Below, one piece after another: positions 1-12,500 of a stretch of 64,000 nucleotides of DNA. The stretch spans positions 49,917,688 to 49,981,687 of the forward strand of contig NC_135725.1 in the NCBI RefSeq assembly GCF_964656455.1, read 5' to 3'. Each line of letters opens with the position of its first letter. Position 1 is the stretch's first letter. A program made the translations under genes and the position numbers. This DNA is from Halichoerus grypus (lineage: Eukaryota; Chordata; Mammalia; Carnivora; Phocidae). The notes under the pieces are model-generated. The model was not told the origin of the DNA. It did no database searches and worked only from the letters and a program-made list of their open reading frames with translations.

Positions 1-1886
1 TTGTTGCTTATAACTAATGCTGTTGGTAAAACCTTTCAACAATGGTAAAAAGAAAAAAAAACCATCAAGTTTCATTATTTCACTTTTTAAAAGAGACACA
101 CATAAATTTTAGAAAAACTTGTTAAGTCAAAACATTTAGTATGAAATATATAAAATAGGATATTTAATTTATATGAGGAAATTAAAACAAGGAACAAAAA
201 GGTTTGCATAATTAAGGAGAGAATACCCAGGTAAAAATACTAAAATTATGTAATACTATTTCTGTCCATTGTAGATTGCAGGTATAGTTTAAATTGAGAA
301 GACCTTTTAAACAAACTGAATGATATACTATTTTCAGTTTTCTTTATATTCCAGCATTGAAAAATGGCAAAGAAAATTTAAGACATACTGCTTGTACCAC
401 TAGGTATTTCTTCAAGAGTTAGTGAAAAACCATAATGTAGTTGATAGAAATTTTTTATTGATAACATTAAAATATTTTTAATATTTTCTGGAAATAATTT
501 ATATATGATTCTTCTATAATGTTTAGACATTCTTTGTAAAAGTCTTGATTTATTCTGAAATTTTTAATGTTTAATTTTTAATATTTAAATTTTTAATGTT
601 TCAAGTTGCCACTGACTCAGCTGGGTAAATTTTCTTTAAATTGAAATTAAGAGATAAACTAATATTGACAATTATATAAAAATTTTACCTAATTAGGCAA
701 AAATGTGTCAAATTATATGAAAATCTCAATTATAATGTCAATATTAGGGATTTTACTAAAGTGCAGGCACTTTTATCAATAAATATACAAGACTTTATTA
801 TATTTACATTTTATTGTATTTCTCATGCAAACATCACCGGCTCATCAGCAGATCCCCCAGATGAGAACAACGATAAAGTTATTCTTAGATATTTAGCCCA
901 AGTTTGTCAAATAAAACTATACATTTACTCATAGTTTTCAATTTTATTATGAAGGTTTATTTGTCAAGATAGGAAAACACAGTCAACTGTTCACTATCTT
1001 AATTTATATCTTTGAATATTTACATATAAGTATGTGAGCTCCATTTATACTCTTGCCCTCCTGGGTCCTGCAAGTAACAGGAACCGGCTGCTCCTGGTGA
1101 CCCATGTTGGACTTGGACCATTCATAGAGAAAAATACAGAACAAATATTAAGCCTCTGAGATTTCAGGTCTGTTCTTACTGTCCATTCTAATTAAAAGAC
1201 GGACCAATAGTTTTCCATTTTAATTAATTTCATTATTACCTTTATGAAATGAGCATGATTGTGCCAAAAAGGCACATGATACATACCCTCAGAACTTCCT
1301 ACAAGGCCTGTTTCCCATTTAGAGTCTTTGGAAACCTTTAAATCTCACACTGGTACTTGGCACAAACCAGACCCAGTCTACAGCCCACCTTGTTTCTTTT
1401 TGCTGTGCCTTCGGTCTCTGACATGATGAGGGACACCTAGGGATACCCACTCCAGCTTTGCATTTCCCTATGGAAAGGAAGACCAAAGAAAGGGCTCACT
1501 TTGACTTCCTTTGGGGGTTCTGGGCCATTTTTGCCAGCGGAGTCAGGGGCCCAGGAAACCCCAAACAACAGCTGGAGAATGTGAGCTCAAGTGAGTAAGT
1601 CCTTTTCACACTGAGGACTCTGTTCTATTGATAGAAGGGGAGGTGAGGATCAGAGTTCCTCCGGAGCCCCAGGCTCAGATCCAGGCCCCCTCTTGCCTAG
1701 GTCTCAGTGGTTCTGGTGCCAGGCACTGTCCTAGAAAAGGAAATGCAGAGCTAAAATACACATTTCCAGATGTCAGAGAACTTAAGTTGTAGTGTGGTTA
1801 CTGTTTGGAATGTTTGCATGATTTCTATCTAATCCTTTTTGAACAATAACCATTGGAAATGAAATAAGGAAAATGAAAACATTTTA
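1..1886. other. AT-rich non-coding stretch, no gene seen
   Basis: Mostly AT-rich single-copy-looking DNA with no open reading frame of interest and no repeat I can name. Roughly 1050-1740 is clearly richer in G+C than its surroundings and is also unassigned (see findings). Confidence 0.5.
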
Positions 1887-2091
1887 TTTTATTTTTTATT
1901 TTTTTAAAAGATTTTATTTATTTATTTGACAGAGACACAGCGAGAGAGGGAACACAAGCAGGGGGAGTGGGAGAGGGAGAAGCAGGCCCCCCGCCGAGCA
2001 GGGAGCCCGATGCGGGGCTCGATCCCAGGACTCTGGGATCGTGACCTGAGCCGAAGGCAGACGCTTAATGACTGAACCACCCAGGCGCCCC
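1887..2091 (-). mobile_element. Can-SINE (tRNA-Lys-derived), minus strand
   Basis: Read on the minus strand it begins with the GGGGCGCCTGGGTGG tRNA-derived head with A- and B-box-like blocks, continues through the CT-rich body and ends in an A-rich tail (the T-rich run near 1887-1910). A decayed duplication of about 11 bp (AAAACATTTTA at 1876-1886, AAAATATTTTA at 2093-2103) probably marks the insertion site. Two short minus-strand reading frames here are products of the SINE sequence, not genes. Confidence 0.93.
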
Positions 2092-2103
2092 AAAAATATT
2101 TTA

Positions 2104-4345
2104 ATAAGATGATAGTTACATAAGTGCACATCATCATTTTTTTTGGCTGTTCTTAGGTCATTGATTTGTGTCATTAATATTTCCTTTGGAATTATTCTCT
2201 GAATTAGAATTTTAGAAAAAATGCGGTTAAAAGAGTGACAGGTATGGTATACTCTCAGCTGCTCGATGGAGCTTAGTGCATAGAATTTCTTAGATCAAAC
2301 TAGGTTTTGAATGAAGGTAGGTTTTGGAGTAATTAGTAATTATCAATTCTTGTATAAAAATATAAATTCACATAGAAAGACCTCTGTTTTCTGTTGAATG
2401 AAAGACCTTAACATTTTCCAGATAAATCCTGTCCTTTCCCTGGTTTGTTACTTACCTTTGCTCCACTTTTTTATACTCCTCTTTCCACCACCTCATGCAC
2501 ATCTCTGATTTTCTGTATCCAGCTACTTACTTAGTTTCATAATTCTGCTAACTTGCGTTAAGATGTTCCTTTAGAGTTGTACATTTGCTTGGATATATAT
2601 TTATTCTTGTATTTAAAATTTTGAGGTAATAAGTTTTAGGGAAACCCAGCTGAGATACCCTGCCCACTCTGTGTGATATTTGTATTTTATTCCAGGCATA
2701 TCTATAATAATCTCTTCAGAAAGTGGAATCTATACTCCCACATGAGCAGAGAGTGCTAAATTTTTAATAACTTCCTTAGGGTTTTCATTTTTACTATGAT
2801 ACTTTCAAAGATTACAGTATAATTTAGGAATGAGAAAATGTTAGTGTTTTTACCAGGAAGTGTTAAGCTATCATTACATTCATTTGTCAGTCTTCTATAC
2901 TTTGATTTCCATATATAAATATAGGTAAGCTGCTAAAGCTACATGGAAGGGAAGATATCTAAATCTTGGTTTCTTCATTTATGTAATAAAGGATAATGAT
3001 AGTATTGCTTATAATTTTGGGGTAAGGATTAAATGGAATTTTAGCCCCTGTCATGTAGTTGAGTTCCTGGCTCAGATCAACTATTCAGTACATTTTAGTT
3101 ACTATTATTAGACAGTTACTCTAAACATAAACAGTGATCTGTATTGTCCATTAGATTGGCTATTTGGAGGTTGGTCACCAATTAGTATGTCAGATCCCCC
3201 TTACAGACAAATTGGTTGTTACCCTGAATTATGCCAATAAAGCAGTTAGTTAAAAGTGAAATTTGACAAATAGTACCATTGATAGATTGTTCAGTAATTA
3301 GCTCTTTTTATGAATGAAAAATACAATCTAGCTATTTTAAGTCAATTAACTTAGGCCCTACTATTCAATACACAAAGCAATTTTATAAGGGAAATGAATG
3401 CCATAGAATAATAAAATATCTAACCATAGAATACTACAACTCAAATATTGCTCAAATTTAAAAAATATTTTTTGGTTCACCATTCTCATTCTTTTTTTTT
3501 AATACCAATTTTCTTTTTCGTTTATCTTATTTTTCTGGTGGATGATATTCCATCTGTTCCATTTTTGAGCCAGATCTTCAGGCTGCATATGAGTTTCTTA
3601 AATTTTAATTTTGGTTTCTATGTTGCCTTAATAATTTCTTAGGTCATATTTTATTATTTCACTTACACAAGCATCTTAGAACTTTTAAAAATCTCATTTA
3701 TAGAAAGATTTTCTAAGAATTATGGGATTCACAAACATTTTTATTGTGAAAATTATCAATTATACACAAAAGTAAAGAGAATTGGATGATCAACTTTATG
3801 TACTTAACACATGGTTATGACAACTGCCATTTTGTCTATTTCTTTCAAGAAATATATATCTTAAAGGATATACTAGTAATATAAATATATGATCACATAC
3901 ATGAAATATAAACATATAGTGCATCTATGGCTCAGGAGAAATATTTTTAAAAAATTCTCAGTGTATCTTTCTTATTTCTTCTAAGACCTCTGTAAAAATT
4001 GACTGATGATGAGCTGACCATTGAAGAAAAATAACACAAACTAATAATTGCCCTTTGGCCTTGTCCAGCTACAAATTATGTAGTCATCTTCAAAAACTAC
4101 TGAGCATATGATTTGTAGGAGTCTTGAGTTAAAGTCTAATTTTCAACCCACTTCCTTGAGCTTGTAAAGAAAAAAAGTTCACCAAATGAAAAGGAAAAAT
4201 AATCTCTCCATCTGTGTATAGAAGTTACACTTGTTTTACTTTCTAAGTGTAAAGAGTCTCCAGTGGGGGAAAATCTATTTTACTTTTACTGAATCATTAA
4301 TGGTATATACCCAACCTAAATATTTATCAAAATAGCATAGTTCTC
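2104..4345. other. Non-coding stretch with faint old repeats
   Basis: AT-rich, no gene. About 2950-3080 looks like the 3' part of a MIR (TTTCTTCATTTATGTAATAAAGGA, then a GGATTAAATG-like block and TTCCTGGCTCAG). About 3728-3850 resembles the 3' region of an ancient L1. The rest is unassigned. Confidence 0.35.
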
Positions 4346-4602
4346 ACTATTTTATTTTAAATGAGGTATAATTAATATACAGTGTTACATTAGTTTCAGG
4401 TGTACAATATTTTGTTCAACAATTGTATACATTTTTGAGTATTCATCAATCTAAATATACTCTTAATCCCCTTTATCTATTTCACTCACCCATCGCTTCC
4501 CTCTGACAACTATCAGTTTGTTCTCTGTATTTAAGAGTTTGTTTTGTTTTCTTTGGTCTTTTTTTGGTCTTTTTTTCTTAAATTCCACATATAAGTAAAA
4601 TC
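4346..4602 (-). mobile_element. LINE-1 3' UTR fragment, minus strand
   Basis: Contains the carnivore/mammalian L1 3' UTR signature on the reverse strand (ACAGTGTTACATTAGTTTCA, then CAACAATTGTATACATT) and ends in the block TTCCACATATAAGTAAAATC, where such elements read 'cttaaattccacatatgagtgaaatcat'. The copy is 5'-truncated. A local repeat of a CTTTGGTCTTTTTTT unit sits near 4550-4576. Confidence 0.75.
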
Positions 4603-5070
4603 ATCACTTTTTAAAAATTTCTATATTGGATCAGATATCAAAAGAAATATCAGATATTTTTTATATATATTCCAATATAATTATAATAAATATGGGTCAA
4701 ATGTGGCATAGTTCTTCCTAGTATCTTTCCAGTGACTGTTTTGTTTTTGATACTGGAATCAAACAGTTGATGTTCTTACTGTTAGTCAACTTAGAACATT
4801 GGGGTTGACTTTTGCTAATTTTGGTGGTCTGCCATAGCAGTAAACAGTATAATCTCCACAAAAAAGCACATCTTTTCCCTCCTAGCATTTGTCTGGGACT
4901 AAAAGATTTTAACATGGGCCACGTGATCTCTGACAGTAATCTTGTTCTCTAATGATAACAAAAAGATAAATTCATTCAATTTCCTAAAGGAAGGGGGTTC
5001 ATGTGAAAAGTCCGAGTGATAAACACCCCATAAACACCTTAAAGGAAGTAGAACTCCAAACACTGAGTGA

Positions 5071-5352
5071 CATTTGTGGAATTTAAGAAATGAAACAGAT
5101 GAACGTAGGGGGAAATAAAAAGAGAGAGTGAGGCAAACCATAAAATAGACTCTTAACTATACAGAACACACTGAGGGTTGCTGGAGGGGAGGTGGGCAGT
5201 GATGGGGATTAAGGAGGGCACTTGTGATGAACACTGGGTGTTGTATGTAAGTGATGAATCACTAAATTCTCCTGAAACCAATTATACACTATTAACCAAC
5301 TAGAATTTAAATAAAAACCTGAAACTAACTAAATAAATACCTTAAACAAAAA
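5071..5352 (+). mobile_element. LINE-1 3' end, 5'-truncated, plus strand
   Basis: Shows the recognisable L1 3' UTR run: GAACACACTGAGGGTTGCTG, GGGGATTAAGGAGGGCACTT, GATGAACACTGGGTGTTGTA, then an A-rich tail. Flanked by 13-bp direct repeats with one mismatch (AAACACTGAGTGA at 5058-5070 and AAACAGTGAGTGA at 5353-5365), as expected for target-primed reverse transcription. No coding sequence remains. Confidence 0.85.
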
Positions 5353-5390
5353 AAACAGTGAGTGAAATAAAAACTATTAAAATATACATG

Positions 5391-5588
5391 AGGACACTTG
5401 GGTGGCTCAGTCGGTTGAGTGTCCTACTCTTTGTTTTTGGCTCAGGTCCTGATCTCAGGGTAATGGGATCAAGCCCTGAGTCAGGCTCCATGCTGAGCAG
5501 GGATTCTGCTTGGGATTCTCTCCCCCCTCTTCCTTTACCCCTCCTCTACTGCTCTCGCTCGTGCACTCTCTCTCCAAATAAATAAATC
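5391..5588 (+). mobile_element. Can-SINE, plus strand
   Basis: Head ACTTGGGTGGCTCAGTCGGT, body with GGCTCAGGTCCTGATCTCAG, a CT-rich segment and an AAATAAATAAAT tail that runs straight into an AT microsatellite. The head is diverged from the younger copies in the window, so this is an older subfamily. The target-site duplication is hidden by the microsatellite. Confidence 0.88.
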
Positions 5589-5681
5589 ATATATATATAT
5601 ATATATGATCTTATATATATATATGTATATATATGATCTTATATATATGATCATATATATATATATATATATATATATAAG
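5588..5681. repeat. AT microsatellite with interspersed GATCTT units
   Basis: Alternating (AT)n tracts interrupted three times by GATC-containing units. It begins exactly where the tail of the preceding SINE ends, so it probably grew from that tail. Confidence 0.9.
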
Positions 5682-5764
5682 TTTTCTACCCCAACATTGG
5701 AAATAAGGCAAGAATATCCCTTCTCACCTCTCCTTTACTAGGAGTTTTAGAGCGATTAAGTAAG

Positions 5765-7010
5765 AAAATGTTTTTGTTTAAAGGCATATGTAATAGAAGG
5801 GGAAGAAATAAAACTACACCTGTTCACAGAAAACACAGTGTCTATGTAGAAAAGCCTAAGGAATCCAAAATACCAGAACTCTCAGAGCTAAGAAATGAAT
5901 TTATCAAATTTAGAGGGTACAGGTCAACACACAATCAAATTTCTATATAATAGCAACAAACAACTGAAAAAAAAAAACCAGTTAAAATTCAATACCATTT
6001 ACAATAGTGCCAACAAAAATGAAATATTTGAGTATAAATTTAATGGTATTTCAGGATCTCTCTGCTAAAGACTACAAAAAGATATAAAAGAAGACCTAAA
6101 GAAATGGAAAGACATTTTCTAGATTGGAAGGCTCAACATAAAAAGTACTAATTCTCCCTAAATTGATGTGTAGATTTAATGCAATATCAATAAAAATCCA
6201 ACAGGGATTTTGTGGATATAGACAAGTGTATTCTAAAAGTTGTATGGAAGTGCAAAGAATTGAGAATAAATAAAACAATAAAGTTGGAGGGCTCATACTA
6301 TACAGTTTTAAGAATTAATAGAAAATGATGAGAGGGTTTTGGTAAAGCAATGGAAACATAGATAAGTAGAAAAGAATAGTCTAGAAACACATTCAAATAT
6401 GGCCATTTGATCTTTGACAGAGTTGCAGAAGAAATCCCATGGAAAAAGGGGAGATGATGTTGAAATAGCTAGTTATCCATATGTAAAGTAAAAAGGAAAA
6501 GGAAAGAAAAGAAATAAAAAACCCACCAGAATCTGAACCTAAACATTGTACTTTATACAAAAATCTACTCAAAATGGATCACAGATACAAAAGTAAAACA
6601 TAAAATTTTAAAACATTTAGAAGGACACGTAGAAGAAAATCTGGTGTTAGGCAGAGCTTTTAGGTATGACACCAAAAGTACAATCCATAAAAAGGAAAAA
6701 AAAAATTGCATATCATCAAAATTAAAAGATTTTGCTTTGTGAAAAACACTATTAAGGGAATGAAAAGACACATTATGGACTGGGGAACATATTTGCAAAT
6801 CAGAAATTTAGCAAAAGCCTATAATTTAGAATACTGAAATCCCTATGTCTCAACAATAAGAAAACACAAAAATGGGTAAAAACTTGGACACTTCACAAGA
6901 GAGTATATAAGGATGTCAAGTACATGAAAAGGTAACATCATTAACCATTAGAAAAAAAGCAAATTCAAACAATAAATGTACTACTTGACAATCATTAAGA
7001 TATTATAGAA
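5765..7010 (+). mobile_element. Ancient LINE-1 ORF2 remnant, plus strand
   Basis: Heavily decayed L1 ORF2 from just downstream of the reverse-transcriptase active site onwards. Blocks seen in order include a 'CTATGTAGAAAAGCCTAAGG' segment (YVENPKE-like), 'AAAGACTACAAAAAGATATA', 'AATATGGCCATTTGATCTTT' (the conserved 'atggtcatttgatttttgacaaag' position) and 'GAATACTGAAATCCCTATGT'. It has many stops and frameshifts and no intact domain. It is far more diverged than the copy at 9-14.5 kb, so it belongs to an old mammal-wide L1 family. Confidence 0.75.
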
Positions 7011-9047
7011 TACTAAATAATTGATTTAAAAGAAAACATTTGCTCCAGAACTTCTCTCAGAATTCAAAAGAGATGATGAAGAGATGACTGCAATAAATAA
7101 AAAGATAAAATGATGGAGACAGCTGTATGTAAACTGACAACAGAGCATATGGAAGTGAAATAGTAAATGAAATAATAAACTACTAAACTAAGAAAGATTA
7201 CACTTGTCAGATGAAAATGACAAGAAAAAAATTAAAAGAGATGCATATCTAATCTTACACCTGTGACACTTTTCAATTTCAAGAATAATAAATCTTATAG
7301 TATATTTAGTGTTGGAGGAGTGAGTAGCCAACCTATAAGAAAAAAAAAATGTATGTTGTTACCTTTTACTTGTGATTTTGTTATGTGACAGTAAAACATA
7401 TTCCATTATTCTGGTTGGTCCAAATGTCTAACTGTATTGTGTAGAAGCATAGTCCTTCTCTCTGGTCCCCGTGATTGGTTCTTGAAGGAAGACCTAACCT
7501 AGACCAGAATTGTTCAGAGAGAGCATGGTCCCTGGGAGCAGTGACTGATTTAGGCTTGTTAACTCAGAACAGAATAAACTCAAGACTTTTGATTTGAATG
7601 TGCCTAGTGCTGTGATGATGTGAGCCTTGGAATTTCTATTGCCATCTTACCATCATGGTGTTAATCAGCCTGAACCTGAAGGTGACACAAATCAAACAAA
7701 ATCATGAAATGGATACTCTGACAGTGTTTAACTCATAATTCACCTCTGAAGCCAGACTGCTCTTTGACTCTTGAGTTCCATAAGTCAATGAATTTGTTCT
7801 TGTGTTTAAGACAACCCAGGCTGGATTTTCTCTTAAGCAGAATAAAATGCATCTTGCAGGATCAAACATTTTAATTTTCGTATTTGTATTTCCTTTATTC
7901 CTTACAATTAAAAAGAAGATACTTCAAATAATTTTTACCTATTTTCTTTAATAATTCTCAGTATCCATAATTAAGATTGTATTTGTTCAAGTAAACATGA
8001 TTCTATATTCTGTAACTAAAGTTAGTATTATTTCTTTAGAGTAAATATTAATACATCATAATCATTTCTACTTCTTTACTCTGTGTGGCAAATATATGCT
8101 CTAAACCTACATTAGACTACTTTTTATTCCTTTATGATATTTTGAAAATGAATTGGAGAGCCTTGGCTGAAAATATTCATGCAAATGTTGGTCTTACATA
8201 TACATGGTTTCAATTTCCAGATGATTTATTGACTATATTGTATGTCATAAGAAAATGAACCGCTAAATCTTTTGATATTTCCCCACCATACGGGAGGTCT
8301 AATGTGAATCCTTCAAAAGATTTATTTAATGTCTAAAAGTTTTCCTCATTTTAACTTTTTACTTTATGATCTTGTGGTTAAAACACTATATACCTTATGA
8401 GAATTTGCAATAAACCATTCAGTAATTTAAAAATTATATATGAGAAGACAATCTTATATTATTTATAACAAATTATTGCTTAAAATAATTTCATAAATCC
8501 ATTGCAAGTTAGATCACTGTATTCATTAGTGAGCAGATAAGCAACACTTTTAAAATATCAATAGTGATTTTTAAAATAAGAGTAATACAATACAGAGCAG
8601 ACAGAAAATAGAAAGTAAATATAAATTATTAGGTTGAGTGTCTTTACTCACCAAACCTTTCTGATCAATGGTATGATAATCCACAAAGAATCACTATTCA
8701 GAAAAAACTGTCAGGATGCTGAAATCAAGATGAGAGACTTTGGTATCTAGAACCATGAATTTTTTTTTTTTTTTTTTTGGAATCAAGAATAAGCTACATG
8801 ATCAGAATACCTTAATATGCATAAAATTGAATGTGTATATGATATTTATCTAATAACTATTAACAAGAAGCTATCTGGGTCTGTTATTTGACATAAACTA
8901 CATGCCTACTTTACTGTCCTCACACAATAGACCACAATCACTCAAAAGTCAAATACCACACAGGGAAAAAAACCAGTATATTCACCATAAATGGTTGGTG
9001 TAATATTGTAAAAATCTTGATCACTTACACACCTATATTCTAGAATT
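7011..9047. other. Non-coding AT-rich stretch
   Basis: No gene and no clearly named repeat. A segment near 7410-7560 has the feel of an old repeat (GGTTGGTCC, GATTGGTTCTTG), but I cannot assign it. A T tract of about 18 bases lies at 8760-8778. Confidence 0.4.
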
Positions 9048-9080
9048 AGAAAAAAAAAATTTTTTTAATTTTTTTTTTTT

Positions 9081-9096
9081 ACAATATGCATGGATA
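9081..9096 (-). other. Short non-L1 segment between two A-rich tails
   Basis: Sixteen bases (ACAATATGCATGGATA on the plus strand) separate the end of the L1 3' UTR with its own short A tract (TTTTTTTT at 9097-9104) from the terminal A-rich tail (9060-9080). This arrangement is what a short 3' transduction looks like. It could equally be tail mutation. Confidence 0.4.
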
Positions 9097-9104
9097 TTTT
9101 TTTT

Positions 9105-9589
9105 ATTATTATGTTATGTTAATCACCATACATTACATCATTAGTTTTTGATGTAGTGTTCCATGATTCATTGTTTGCATATAACACCCAGTGTTCCATG
9201 CAGAACGTGCCCTCTTTAATACCCATCACCAGGCTAACCCATCCTCCCACCCCACTCCCCTCTAGAACCCTCAGTTTGTTTTTCAGAGACCGTTGTCTCT
9301 CATGGTTCATCTCCGCCTCCAATTTCCCTCCCTTCATTCTTCCCCTCCTGTTATCTTGTTTTGTTTTTTTTTTTTAACATATAATGTATTATTTGTTTCA
9401 GAGGTACAGATTTGTGATTCAACAATCTTGCACACTTCACAGCACTCACCATAGCACATAACCTCCCCAATGTCTATCACCCAGCTGCCCCATCCCTCCC
9501 ACCCCCCACCATCTAGCAACCCTCAGTTTGTTTCCTGAGAATAAGAATTCCTCATATCAGTGAGGTCATATGATACATGTCTTTCTCTG
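9105..9589 (-). other. LINE-1 3' UTR (carnivore type)
   Basis: Reverse-strand landmarks of the carnivore L1 3' UTR: the TTATGTTAATCACCATACAT end block, ACACCCAGTGTTCCATGCAG, a C-rich stretch with TCCCACCCC, then a second similar half (AACATATAATGTATTATTTG, ATTCAACAATCTTGCACACT, CCACCATCTAG). The two halves look like an old internal duplication that is typical of the family. Short frames in this stretch are not genes. Confidence 0.8.
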
Positions 9590-12500
9590 ATTGACTTATT
9601 TCGCTCAGCATAATACCCTCCAGTCTATCCACATCATTGCAAATGGCAAGATTTCATTCCTTTTGATGGCTGCATAATATTCAATTGTATATATATACAT
9701 CTTCTTTATTCATTCATCTGTGGATGGACATCTTGGCTCTTTCCACAGTTTGGCTATTGTGGATATTGCTGCTATAAACATCGGGATGCACGTACCCCTT
9801 TGGATCCCTACATTTGTATCTTTGGGGTAAATACCCAGTAGTGCAATTACTGGATTGTATGGTAGCTCTATTTTCAACTTTCTGTAGAACCTCCATACTG
9901 TTTTCCAGAGTGGCTGCACCAGCTTGCATTCCCACCAACAGTGTAGGAGGGTTCCCCTTTCTCTGCATCCCTACCAACATCTGTCATTTCCTGACTTGTT
10001 AATTTTAGCCATTCTGACTGGTGTGAGGTGATACCTCATTGAGGTTTTGATTTGGATTTCCCTGATGCCGAGTGATGTTGAGCACTTTTTCATGTGTCTG
10101 TTGGCCATTTGGCTGTCTTCTTTGGAAAAATGTCTGTTCATGTCTTCTGCCCATTTCTTGATTGGATTCTTTGTTCTTTGGGTGTTGAGTTTGATCAGTT
10201 CTTTATAGATTTTGGATACTAGCCCTTTATCTGATATGTCATTTGCAAATATCTTCTCCCATTTTGTCGGTTGTCTTTTGGTTTTGACTGTTTCCTTTGC
10301 TGTGCAAAAGCTTTTTATCTTGATGAAGTCCCAATAGTTCATTTTTGCCCTTGCTTCCCTTGCCTTTGGCGATGTTTCTAGGAAGAAGTTGCGGCGGCTG
10401 AGGTCAAAGAGGTTGCTGCCTGTGTTCTCCTTTAGGATTTTGATGGACTCCTGTCTCACATTGAGGTCTTTCAACCATTTGGAGTCTATTTTTGTGTGTG
10501 GTGTAAGGAAATGATCCAGTTTCATTCTTCTGCATGTGGCTGTCCAGTTTTCCCGACACCATTTGTTGAAGAGACTGTCTTTTTTCCATTGGACATTCTT
10601 TCCTGCTTTGTCAAAGATGAGTTGACCATAGAGTTGAAGGTCCATTTCTGGGCTCTCTATTCTGTTCCATTGATCTATGTGTCTGTTTTTGTGCCAGTAC
10701 CATACTGTCTTGATGATGACAGCTTTGTAATAGAGCTGGAAGTCCGGAATTGTGATGCCGCCAGCTTTGCTTTTCTTTTTCAACATTCCTCTGCCTATTC
10801 TGGGTCTTTTCTGGTTCCATACAAATTTAGGATTCTTTGTTCCATTTCTTTGAAAAAAAGTGGATGGTATTTTGATAGAGATTGCATTGAATGTGTAGAT
10901 TGCTCTAGGTAGCATTGACATCTTCACAATATTTGTTCTTCCAGCCCATCAGCATGGAACATTTTTCCATTTCTTTGTGTCTTCCGCAATTTCTTTCATG
11001 AGTATTTTATAGTTTTCTGAGTACAGATTCTTTGCCTCTTTGGTTAGATTTATTCCTGGGTATCTTATGGTTTTGGGTGCAATTGTAAATGGGATTGACT
11101 CCTTAATTTCTCTTTCTTCTGTCTTGTTGTTGGTGTATAGGAATGCCACTGACTTCTGTGCATTGATTTTATATCCTGCCACTTTACTGAATTCCTGTAT
11201 GGTTCCAGCAGTTTTGGTGTGGAGTCTTTTGGGTTTTCCACATAAAGTATCATATCATCTGCAAAGAGTGAGAGTTTGACTTCTTCTTTGCCGATTCGGA
11301 TGCCTTTGATTTCTTTTTGTTGTCTGATTGCTGTGGCTAGGAATTCTAATACTATTTTGAATAGCAGTGGTGATAGTGGACATCCCTGCCGTGTTCCTGA
11401 CCTTAGGGGGAAAGCTCTCAGTTTTTCCCCATTGGGAATGTTATTCACTGTGGGTTTTTCATAGGTGGCTTTTATGATATTGAGGTATGTACCCTCTATC
11501 CCTACACTCTGAAGAGTTTTAATCAAGAAAGGATGCTGTCCTTTGTCAAATGCTTTTTCTGCATCTATTGAGAGGATCATATGGTTCTTGTTCTTTCTTT
11601 TATTAATGTATTGTATCACATTGATTGATTTGCGGATGTTGAACCAACCTTGCAGCCCAGGGATAAATCCCACTTGGTTGTGGTGAATAATCCTTTTAAT
11701 ATACTGTTGGATCCTATTGGCTAGTATTTTGGTGAGAAATTTTACATCCATGTTCATCAGGGATATTGGTCTGTAATTCTCCTATTTTGATGGGGTCTTT
11801 GTCTGGTTTTGGGATCAAGGTAATGGTGGCCTCATAAAACGAGTTTGGAAGTTTTCCTTTCATTTCTATTTTTTGGAACAGTTTCAGAAGGATAGGTATT
11901 AATTCTTCTTGAAATGTTTGGTAGAATTCCACTGGGAAGCCATCTGTCCCTGGGCTTTTGTTTGTTGGGAGATTTTTGATTATTGCTTCAATTTCCTTAG
12001 TGGTTATAGGTCTGTTCAGGTTTTCTATTTCTTCCTAGTTCAGTTTTGGTAGTTGATACATCTCTAGGAATGCATCCATTTCTTCCAGATTATCTATTTT
12101 GCTGGCATATAGTTGCTCATAATATGTTCTTATAATTGTTTGTATTTCTATGGTGTTGGTTGCAATCTCTCCTCTTTCATTCATGATTTTGTTTGTTTGG
12201 GTCATTTCTCTTTTCTTCTTGATATGTCTGGCCAGGGGTTTATCAATCTTGTTAATTCTTTCAAAGAACTAGATCCTAGTTTCATTGATCTGTTCTAATG
12301 TTCTTTTGGTTTCTATTTCATTGATTTCTGCTCTGGTCTTTATTATTTCTCTTCTCCTGCTGGGTTTAGGCTTTATTTGCTGTGCTTTCTCCAGCTTCTT
12401 TAGGTGTAGGGTTAGGTTGTATATTTGAGACCTTTCTTGTTTCTTGAGAAAGGCTTGTATTGCTATGTACTTTCCTCTTAAGACTGCCTTTGCTACATCC

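Noticed and set aside
10496..10912. 138-codon plus-strand open frame with hydrophobic stretches
   Set aside because: It is the antisense of LINE-1 ORF2 and has no independent support.
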